5,924 nt of DNA from Candidatus Peribacteraceae bacterium (GTDB lineage Bacteria; Patescibacteriota; Gracilibacteria; Peribacterales; Peribacteraceae), in assembly GCA_018062585.1 (NCBI GenBank), contig JAGORY010000062.1, positions 1 to 5,924 on the forward strand, read 5' to 3'. Positions 1 through 4,880 of this stretch are shown one piece after another. Numbering within the stretch: the first letter of the stretch is position 1; the number at the start of each line of letters is the position of its first letter. The position numbers and the translations under genes are program-made. Under the pieces are notes generated by a model. It did not search any database, was not told the origin of the DNA, and saw only the letters and a list, made by a program, of their open reading frames with translations.

Positions 1-294
1 AAATTCGAGAATATTGAACGTGTCGATGCAGTTATCGAGCGCGCGGTCGGGGTTTTCCACGAGTTCGTAGACCCGGGCGTTCGCCGCAAGATGGATGATC
101 ATCTGGGCGTCGGTTGGGAGTTTGTGAAACAGCGTCGTGTCCCGGAGGTCGATGTCGATCCGGAGCTTCTCCACCACAGGATTCCACTTGCAGGGCTCCC
201 AGTCTGCTCCTACGACGGTATGACCGGCCGCAAGAAGCGCTTCGCAAAGCCGTGTGCCGATGGTGCCGGAGGAACCGGTGACGAGTACTTTCAT
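1..294 (-). CDS. NAD-dependent epimerase/dehydratase (extended SDR), N-terminal part
   Basis: The first 98 residues of a nucleotide-sugar epimerase/dehydratase-type protein; the rest lies beyond the left edge. It opens with a Rossmann strand and the glycine-rich NAD(P) loop GSSGTIG at residues 7-13. The strand HTVVGADWE (25-33) ends in an acidic residue at the usual NAD-ribose position, and IIHLAANARVYE (66-77) is the HLAA strand typical of extended SDRs. The ATG at 294 is chosen because the Rossmann fold starts at residue 2; an alternative ATG further upstream reads in another frame. The catalytic Tyr-Lys region is not in the window, so substrate and reaction cannot be assigned. It is divergent from the GT2 gene. 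No Shine-Dalgarno is visible, but TACACT lies 8 nt before the start. Family assignment is sure; specific function is unknown. Confidence 0.9.
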   Translation of the reverse strand, partial: MKVLVTGSSGTIGTRLCEALLAAGHTVVGADWEPCKWNPVVEKLRIDIDLRDTTLFHKLPTDAQMIIHLAANARVYELVENPDRALDNCIDTFNILEF

Positions 295-302
295 CGATGA
301 CG

Positions 303-308
303 AGTGTA
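303..308 (-). promoter_or_regulatory. Possible -10 element for the leftward epimerase, leaderless spacing
   Basis: On the minus strand TACACT (4 of 6 matches to TATAAT) sits exactly 8 nt before the ATG at 294, preceded by TGGG. Transcription starting 6-8 nt downstream would begin at or beside the start codon. No convincing -35 box was found. The call rests on position and on the similar arrangement before the gene starting at 4635, so it is tentative. The opposite strand of this 79-bp divergent gap (295-373) must also carry the promoter for the GT2 gene. The best candidate there is a poor one, TCTAAG at 360-365. Confidence 0.3.
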
Positions 309-373
309 CCCATAGAGAGAGAAAATGTCAGGTTTGGCTTCCAGAGCGGCTTTCTTGGCTCTAAGCTGTCTCC

Positions 374-1378
374 ATGCTTTCCCTAGTCTTACCTACTTAC
401 AACGAAGCGGCCAACATCACGGCGCTCGTCGATAACATCGATGGCGTGCTCCAGAACATGCCGCATGAGGTGATCGTGGTGGATGATGATTCTCCGGATG
501 GCACGTGGAAAGTGGCTGAAGGACTGACTCGCAAGCATCCGGCACTCCGAGTACTTCGCCGTGTCGGACGTAAAGGTTTGAGTTCCGCTGTGATGGAGGG
601 ATTCGACATGGCGCAGGGAGATGTGCTCGCCGTTATGGACGCCGACGGACAACATGATGCGATGCTGCTGCATACGATGCTCGCGTCCCTCAAGGCGGGT
701 GCACAGCTCACGATCGGTTCCAGGTACGCACCGGGCGGCAGTGTGGGGGAGTGGGTGACGGATCGTCGCATCATTAGTTCCGTCGGGACGATCATCGCGA
801 AGATGCTTTCACGCGTCCGAGTCAGTGATCCGCTCGGCGGTTTCTTCGCGCTCAGAGCTGATCTCTACAAATCCGTCCGTTCGTCGCTTCGTCCCACTGG
901 GTTCAAGATTCTTCTTGAGATTCTTGCCACACTTCCGACGACGACGCGCGTCACGGAGATTCCGCTCATTTTCCGGATGAGACTTCACGGCCACAGTAAG
1001 CTCTCCCTGAAGGTACATTTCCAGTTCGTCTGCCAGACTCTCCGACTTGCACTCAGAAGGCTTGTCTCAGGCGCCTGCAGTTTTTGCGGGCCTGTGTTCT
1101 GGGTCACGACTGTCATCATGCTGGCAGTCATCGTGCCTCGCATCGTTGCCATGCATCTCCTCTATACCGACAGTGCGGTCCGTGCGATGGCACGGCAGAC
1201 GCTCTCGGATGCTGCCATGCGCGAAGGCTGGCTTCTCTCGGACATGAAGGTCCTTGCAGTCGGCACCGGAAGCCTCACGATTCTGCATCAGGAACACATG
1301 CGTCATGATCCAAAATCCGAAACCTGCATCCTTACGTATCGTCCTTTCACTCTCACATGCGACAGCACAAAATCCTGA
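374..1378 (+). CDS. Polyprenol-phosphate mannosyltransferase-like GT2 glycosyltransferase with C-terminal membrane anchor and tail
   Basis: A 334-residue family GT2 enzyme of the dolichol-phosphate mannose synthase type. By family knowledge it transfers a hexose from a nucleotide sugar (GDP-mannose in the namesake) to a polyprenyl phosphate on the cytoplasmic membrane face. Visible motifs, in order: PTYNEAANI (7-15), VVDDDSPDGT (35-44) with the nucleotide-binding aspartates, MDADGQH (88-94) holding the metal-binding DxD, IGSRY (114-118), SDPLGGFFALR (151-161), GFKILLEIL (176-184) and RLHGHSKLS (203-211). The catalytic domain ends near residue 230. A single hydrophobic segment follows at about 239-263, then a tail of about 70 residues that I do not recognise. 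The ATG at 374 is chosen because strand 1 begins at residue 2. No Shine-Dalgarno is seen. The last 22 bp overlap the next gene, which suggests translational coupling with a membrane transferase that could use the lipid-linked sugar. Glucose or another sugar instead of mannose is possible. Confidence 0.88.
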   Translation: MLSLVLPTYNEAANITALVDNIDGVLQNMPHEVIVVDDDSPDGTWKVAEGLTRKHPALRVLRRVGRKGLSSAVMEGFDMAQGDVLAVMDADGQHDAMLLHTMLASLKAGAQLTIGSRYAPGGSVGEWVTDRRIISSVGTIIAKMLSRVRVSDPLGGFFALRADLYKSVRSSLRPTGFKILLEILATLPTTTRVTEIPLIFRMRLHGHSKLSLKVHFQFVCQTLRLALRRLVSGACSFCGPVFWVTTVIMLAVIVPRIVAMHLLYTDSAVRAMARQTLSDAAMREGWLLSDMKVLAVGTGSLTILHQEHMRHDPKSETCILTYRPFTLTCDSTKS

Positions 1379-2571
1379 CCATCATTCTCCTTCTTGAGGT
1401 TCTCGCACTCGTTCTCGCGTACGTGCAATTTTCGGGCGGACTCGTGAGTGATGAAGCCAAGTACCTGCTCTCGATTCCGTATCCGCATCCTCCGTTTCTG
1501 CGGTCGTTCATGGGTTTCACGACGGAAATGCCGGGGCATGAATTTGTGTGGAGATTCGTCTTTGCAAGTTTGCTCCTGCAGGCGGTGTGGTTCGTGTGGG
1601 ACCTCGGGGACGTGCTTTCAAACCCGAGACGTCTGACGCTCGCCGCGAGCTGGCTTCTGTCATCAGCCGTTATTCTGCAGTCGGGCATGATCGTCATGGC
1701 GACGGGGGCTGCGCTCTCTGGACTCATCTTCCTGTGGTGGACGCTTCATCCAGCTCCGCCGAGGAAGCCCGCGATGCTCGGGCTCCTGTGGCTCATGGCG
1801 CTTTTTACGGCGTACCAATCGGCGATCTACGCCCCGCTCGTGCTATCCGCACTGCTTCGGTCCGAGCGCTCGAAAATGAAAGTGTTCCTCTATCTGTGCG
1901 TGCCGATCCTGCTCATCTGTCTCTACTCGCTGACGAATCCGCATGCACTCACGATCATGTTCGCTGTGTCGGGAGAGGAGATGGTCATTCCGCCACTCAC
2001 GCGGTTCTTCAACATCGGCTGGGTATGGATCGTGGCGGGCAGTGGACTCCTCAGTATCATCGGCACCGTCGGCATTCTTTCGTCGGTGCGCCTCGACATC
2101 GTTACGACATTCGGCTTGCTCCTCGGATTCATTATTCTCACGACGCGCTACTACGACGCTGTGCTCTTCACGCCGCTCCTCATCGGTGGGCTTTTCCTCT
2201 TGTTCTGCAAGCGCCGACTCAATGCGCCGGTGTTTCTTGTGGGCCAAGCCGTGTGTGCAGGCATCATTGTTTTTCTATCGTTCCCGACATTCCGTGAAAC
2301 GCCTGCTCGTGCTGAGATGAAGGCTCTCTCGGTCTACCAGCTTACGGGCGACCTTCTCATCGATGGTTTCTTTGGACACGATTGGCAGTACGAGAGCCCT
2401 TTCCCGGTTCGCCGGTTCAGCCAAGGACTTTCGGCCGCAGCCGAGGCCAAGGCGGGTATCTTCGTCTGTACCAAACCCGATGGCTGTGAAGACAGCATCA
2501 ACGATGAACTCTGGACGCGTCTCCCACATACTCCGCTTCCGACGTGGGTCAGAAAGACTCCGAGTTCATGA
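1357..2571 (+). CDS. Multi-span membrane protein, probable GT-C glycosyltransferase (PMT/ArnT-like)
   Basis: A 404-residue integral membrane protein with about nine or ten hydrophobic segments (near residues 5-23, 64-83, 95-115, 117-130, 140-167, 176-192, 220-243, 248-263, 266-284 and 290-308). A soluble C-terminal part of about 95 residues follows, with two cysteines at 371 and 377. After the first membrane segment comes SDEAKYLL (31-38), then PYPHPPFL (41-48). An acidic DE pair in the first external loop followed by a HPP motif is characteristic of GT-C enzymes that use polyprenyl-phosphate sugars. The upstream gene encodes just such a polyprenyl-phosphate sugar synthase and overlaps it by 22 bp, supporting a donor-maker and donor-user pair. 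The protein is shorter than typical PMT or ArnT proteins. Overall similarity is judged from topology and one loop only, so an unrelated membrane protein remains possible. The ATG at 1357 places the first membrane segment at the N-terminus. Its stop overlaps the convergent epimerase gene by 6 bp. Confidence 0.75.
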   Translation: MRQHKILTIILLLEVLALVLAYVQFSGGLVSDEAKYLLSIPYPHPPFLRSFMGFTTEMPGHEFVWRFVFASLLLQAVWFVWDLGDVLSNPRRLTLAASWLLSSAVILQSGMIVMATGAALSGLIFLWWTLHPAPPRKPAMLGLLWLMALFTAYQSAIYAPLVLSALLRSERSKMKVFLYLCVPILLICLYSLTNPHALTIMFAVSGEEMVIPPLTRFFNIGWVWIVAGSGLLSIIGTVGILSSVRLDIVTTFGLLLGFIILTTRYYDAVLFTPLLIGGLFLLFCKRRLNAPVFLVGQAVCAGIIVFLSFPTFRETPARAEMKALSVYQLTGDLLIDGFFGHDWQYESPFPVRRFSQGLSAAAEAKAGIFVCTKPDGCEDSINDELWTRLPHTPLPTWVRKTPSS

Positions 2572-3603
2572 GAACCATTTCAACAGTCTGATGATGCCCA
2601 TCTTGGCTGCTTGTTTATGAGCCGAGACATTGGTGCGGTTTTCGATGTCCTTGCGGTGGGTGTGATAGTGCTCGTAGGCTTCATAGAGCATCTGTTCATT
2701 GGTGAGCGTCGGCTTCCAATCGAGCACACGGCGAATGCGCGTCGTATCGAACTCAAAGTCTTCAGCGATCATCTTGTACTGGTACGGCCCAAGCGGGGAG
2801 AGGCCGAGCTTGTACGCGACGCGCATCGCAAAGAGTGTTAGGCCTTTTGGGAGTGTACCCACTCGGCTCTTGGTGCCTGCCTTGCGGATCACGTGGTCGT
2901 AAACTTCGCGGAAACTCTTCACGTTGTCTGAGCCGATATTGAGCACCACCGGTTCCGTGAGACTCAGAGAACGTACGCAGGCATCTACGAGATCGTGTGC
3001 GTAGATGAACTGGTATCTGTTGTCGCCGCCACCGACCACCCAGACGATGCGGCCTTCATCGATGAACTCGAAGAGAATCGCAAGGAGCCCGAGGCGTCCG
3101 GCGTCCATGATCGTCGGACAGCGGATGATGACAGGCACGATGTCAGGAGCGCAGGCGAGCAAGATATCTTCACCCTCGAGCTTCGATTTTCCGTAGATCT
3201 CGATCGGGTGTGGTGCGTCCTCCTCTTTCACGGGACGGCCCATTGGTGCGCCCCAGAGGCAGTTTGTGGATGTGTAGACGACCTTTCGTACATTGTGGCG
3301 CTTCATGGCACTAGCGACTTCACGGGTACCGTCGACATTGCAACTCCAGAGGAAATTTTTGTCTTTCACCGCGTGCGCCAAAATAGCGGCGAGATGAAAG
3401 ACGGCGACAAACGAGTGCTCCGTAAAGAGAGCATCAAGAAGCTTCGCGTTTCTGATGTCGCCCTGAATAGTGACGAGATTCGGGTGCTGCGCTTCGTCTT
3501 TCTCAAGATCGATACTCACTACTTTATATCCGCGCTCAAGCAGTGAAGACTTCAGGATGTCCCCGAAGAATCCGGCCCCGCCGGTTATGAGTACAGTTTC
3601 CAT
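2566..3603 (-). CDS. NAD-dependent epimerase/dehydratase, extended SDR (UDP-glucose 4-epimerase-like)
   Basis: A 345-residue extended SDR that probably interconverts nucleotide sugars in the cytoplasm. It shows TGGAGFFG (7-14), the NAD-binding loop; SIDLEKD (30-36), whose Asp at the end of strand 2 favours NAD; FHLAAILAH (69-77); VVYTSTNCLWG (108-118) with the catalytic Ser/Thr; and IYGKSK (136-141), giving the YxxxK pair Tyr137/Lys141. RCPTI at 161-165 and QFIYAHDLVDA, at about residue 200, fit the sugar-binding half. The C-terminus adds about 30 polar residues ending in a short hydrophobic, basic helix (KMGIIRLLKWF) that is not part of the core fold. The exact substrate is not readable: 4-epimerase, reductase or dehydratase are all open. 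The ATG at 3603 is set by the Rossmann strand. The sequence just before it is a duplicate of the 3' end of the upstream epimerase gene. It is the last gene of the leftward cluster, converging on the GT-C gene. Confidence 0.88.
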   Translation of the reverse strand: METVLITGGAGFFGDILKSSLLERGYKVVSIDLEKDEAQHPNLVTIQGDIRNAKLLDALFTEHSFVAVFHLAAILAHAVKDKNFLWSCNVDGTREVASAMKRHNVRKVVYTSTNCLWGAPMGRPVKEEDAPHPIEIYGKSKLEGEDILLACAPDIVPVIIRCPTIMDAGRLGLLAILFEFIDEGRIVWVVGGGDNRYQFIYAHDLVDACVRSLSLTEPVVLNIGSDNVKSFREVYDHVIRKAGTKSRVGTLPKGLTLFAMRVAYKLGLSPLGPYQYKMIAEDFEFDTTRIRRVLDWKPTLTNEQMLYEAYEHYHTHRKDIENRTNVSAHKQAAKMGIIRLLKWFS

Positions 3604-3604
3604 A

Positions 3605-3637
3605 TTACAGGTTGTAATACTGTTTGTACCACGTCAC
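3605..3637. repeat. 33-bp direct repeat, copy A (duplicate of the epimerase gene 3' end)
   Basis: These 33 bases are identical to 3688-3720, which encode the last ten residues (VTWYKQYYNL) and stop of the UDP-glucuronate epimerase gene. Copy A ends 1 bp before the ATG of the next gene. The two copies start 83 bp apart. The intervening 50 bp carry a palindromic repeat whose right stem runs into the first five bases (GTGAC, minus strand) of copy A. On the minus strand an ATG at 3685 reads in frame through the 50 bp and copy A, giving a 26-codon open frame with the same C-terminus as the epimerase. I infer that it is a by-product of the duplication. Confidence 0.95.
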
Positions 3638-3660
3638 CTTTCGACTGCGCTCAGGGTGAC
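3633..3660. repeat. 28-bp interspersed palindromic repeat between the epimerase genes
   Basis: The outer arms are GTCACCTT (3633-3640) and AGGGTGAC (3653-3660). They pair over eight positions with one G-T wobble around a 12-nt loop. The core, on the plus strand, TTCGACTGCGCTCAGGGTGAC in part (3640-3659), resembles from memory a short palindrome (minus-strand form CCCTGAGCGnAGTCGAAGGG) dispersed through many bacterial and candidate-phylum genomes. No T-run follows on either strand, so it does not look like an intrinsic terminator. It could form a hairpin in the mRNA just before the last gene of the cluster. Confidence 0.75.
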
Positions 3661-3687
3661 GGTGGAGGGCAAATGAAAATTGCATAG

Positions 3688-3720
3688 TTACAGGTTGTAA
3701 TACTGTTTGTACCACGTCAC
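3688..3720. repeat. 33-bp direct repeat, copy B (native 3' end of the UDP-glucuronate epimerase gene)
   Basis: An exact match to 3605-3637. This copy is continuous with the epimerase reading frame and includes its stop codon, so it is the functional 3' end. The flanks differ: AAATTTG lies inside the gene on one side and a C on the other, so the identity is confined to these 33 bp. Confidence 0.95.
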
Positions 3721-4635
3721 AAATTTGGGGATACCGTCTTTGATCTGCGTCTTCGGGTCGTATCCAAGTTTCTCCCGTGCGTGTGAGATGTCGGCAAGGC
3801 TGGCTCGGACGTCACCGGGTTGCATCGGCAGGTATTCTTTTTTACCTTCTTTGCCGCAGGCTTTCTCGATCATCGAAATAAAATCCATGAGTTCTTCCTG
3901 ACGGCCGCAGCCTAAGTTAAAAATTTCTTCGGGATAATTTTTATCGACCGATGCGACGATGCCGGAGACGATGTCATCGACGTACGTGAAGTCGCGCTGC
4001 ATTTTTCCTTCGCCGTAGATCTGGAGTGTCTTGTCCTTGAGAATGGCGTCCGTGAAAAGGAAGAGCGCCATGTCAGGGCGGCCACAGGGACCGTAGACCG
4101 TGAAGAAACGGTGCCCGGTGACATGGACGCCGTAGAGGTGGTGGTACGTGTGGGCCATGAGTTCGTTGTCTTTCTTGTTCTGTCCGTAGAGTGAAAGCTG
4201 ATTGTCCGTGCGGTCGGTTTCTGAGGCGGGGAGCTTGGTATTGCCACCGTAGACTGAGCTTGAAGAGGCGTAGATGAGTCCGGCTACCTTTTGTTTCCGG
4301 ACTTCATCGAGCACGTGGAAGAATCCGGTGATGTTGATATCGATGTATTCGTCCGGATGCTCAAATGCGTAGCGGACTCCGGCGAGTGCCGCGAGATGGA
4401 TGACGCGGTCGCAGCCTTGCATCGCTTTCGCGACGGTCGGGCGGTCCAAGATATCTCCTTTGATGAATGAGAACCCTTTGATGCTCTGCAGTTTTTCGAG
4501 GCGGTGCTGTTTGAGAGTCGGGTCGTAGTATGCGTTCATGTTATCAAGTCCCACGACTTCATCGCCGCGAGCGAGGAGCACGAGAGCTGTGTGGTAGCCG
4601 ATGAATCCGGCACAACCTGTGAGAAGGATTTTCAT
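3688..4635 (-). CDS. UDP-glucuronate 4-epimerase (extended SDR)
   Basis: A 315-residue extended SDR, full length for the family, that converts UDP-glucuronate to UDP-galacturonate using tightly bound NAD. Motifs: TGCAGFIG (6-13), the NAD loop; LDNMNAYYDPTLKQHRL (30-46), where the DN-x-N-x-YYD stretch is the signature separating UDP-glucuronate epimerases from ordinary GalE; HLAALAGVRYA (80-90); YASSSSVYG (122-130) with the catalytic serine; and LYGQNKK (149-155), giving the pair Tyr150/Lys154. HRFFTVYGPCGRPDMALFLF (175-194) is also strongly family-typical. The ATG at 4635 is fixed by the Rossmann strand starting at residue 2. It has no Shine-Dalgarno but has an extended -10-like box 8 nt upstream. 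The UDP-glucose dehydrogenase two genes upstream supplies its substrate. Its last 33 bases are duplicated downstream. Confidence 0.92.
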   Translation of the reverse strand: MKILLTGCAGFIGYHTALVLLARGDEVVGLDNMNAYYDPTLKQHRLEKLQSIKGFSFIKGDILDRPTVAKAMQGCDRVIHLAALAGVRYAFEHPDEYIDINITGFFHVLDEVRKQKVAGLIYASSSSVYGGNTKLPASETDRTDNQLSLYGQNKKDNELMAHTYHHLYGVHVTGHRFFTVYGPCGRPDMALFLFTDAILKDKTLQIYGEGKMQRDFTYVDDIVSGIVASVDKNYPEEIFNLGCGRQEELMDFISMIEKACGKEGKKEYLPMQPGDVRASLADISHAREKLGYDPKTQIKDGIPKFVTWYKQYYNL

Positions 4636-4643
4636 GCACCAAG

Positions 4644-4652
4644 ATTGTACCA
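4644..4652 (-). promoter_or_regulatory. Possible extended -10 promoter for the UDP-glucuronate epimerase gene
   Basis: On the minus strand TGGTACAAT gives an extended -10 (TGn) followed by TACAAT, 5 of 6 matches to TATAAT. Eight nt separate the hexamer from the ATG at 4635, so the predicted transcription start is at or within 1-2 nt of the start codon. No -35 match was found at 16-18 nt spacing, as is allowed for extended -10 promoters. This would give a leaderless mRNA, consistent with the missing Shine-Dalgarno. Confidence 0.45.
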
Positions 4653-4666
4653 GCTTTATGTGTACC

Positions 4667-4846
4667 CTAGAGTCTTTCGTCGAGGATATCTCTTATTTCT
4701 TTGAGACTGACGTCTTTGCCTTGATCCACCATCTGCTTAATTCCAGTGCCCGCTAAAAGCGTTGTTAAAGTGAGACAATCTAAGCCTCGACTATCAGCTT
4801 CTAAGCGAATGTATAAATGATAGTTACTGCTGTCTATAGTGGTCAT
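4667..4846 (-). CDS. Small hypothetical protein, 59 residues
   Basis: An open frame of 59 codons between UDP-glucose dehydrogenase and UDP-glucuronate epimerase, on the same strand. The ATG lies 7 nt past the dehydrogenase stop and the frame ends 31 nt before the epimerase start, so it fills the gap almost exactly. The protein begins MTTIDSSNYHLYIRLEA, which could form a beta strand. It continues through a Leu/Thr-rich stretch (LTLTTLLAG, 26-34) and ends in a charged, probably helical segment (DVSLKEIRDILDERL, 45-59). No signal peptide or membrane span is seen. Hand count gives about 41% GC, well below the neighbouring genes, with five TTA leucine codons, so it may have been acquired separately. 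I do not recognise the family. A small regulatory protein, one half of a toxin-antitoxin pair, or a remnant of a larger gene are all open. Confidence 0.6.
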   Translation of the reverse strand: MTTIDSSNYHLYIRLEADSRGLDCLTLTTLLAGTGIKQMVDQGKDVSLKEIRDILDERL

Positions 4847-4852
4847 AGCTAT

Positions 4853-4880
4853 ATCATACCCCTATCCCAATATATTGCAA
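4853..4880 (-). promoter_or_regulatory. Possible sigma70-type promoter for the 59-residue gene
   Basis: On the minus strand TTGCAA (4875-4880; 4 of 6 matches to TTGACA), a 16-bp spacer and TATGAT (4853-4858; 5 of 6 matches to TATAAT) are followed 6 nt later by the ATG at 4846. The elements lie in the last codons of UDP-glucose dehydrogenase, and the -10 box overlaps its stop codon. The start point would fall at or very near the ATG, again predicting a leaderless message. It is the best -35/-10 pair seen in the window. Confidence 0.45.

Noticed and set aside
334..365. Promoter for the GT2 gene with TTGGCT and TCTAAG
   Set aside because: The spacing between the two hexamers is 20 bp and both match poorly. 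It is not reported as a separate site.
1548..2297. A 249-codon open frame in another frame of the plus strand, inside the GT-C gene
   Set aside because: Its product is Arg/His/Ala/Ser-rich without domains or membrane pattern, as expected of a shadow frame in GC-rich DNA. The overlapping frame gives a coherent membrane protein.
2995..3546. A 183-codon plus-strand frame opposite the last epimerase gene
   Set aside because: The minus-strand frame encodes a full extended SDR with all motifs. The plus-strand product shows no recognisable family and is an antisense shadow.
3633..3660. Intrinsic terminator after the UDP-glucuronate epimerase gene
   Set aside because: The hairpin has a long 12-nt loop and no T-run follows on the transcribed strand.
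3605..3720. Attachment site or insertion-sequence target duplication
   Set aside because: The direct repeats enclose only 50 bp with no transposase or integrase and no terminal inverted repeats of an insertion sequence. A small-repeat-associated duplication fits better.
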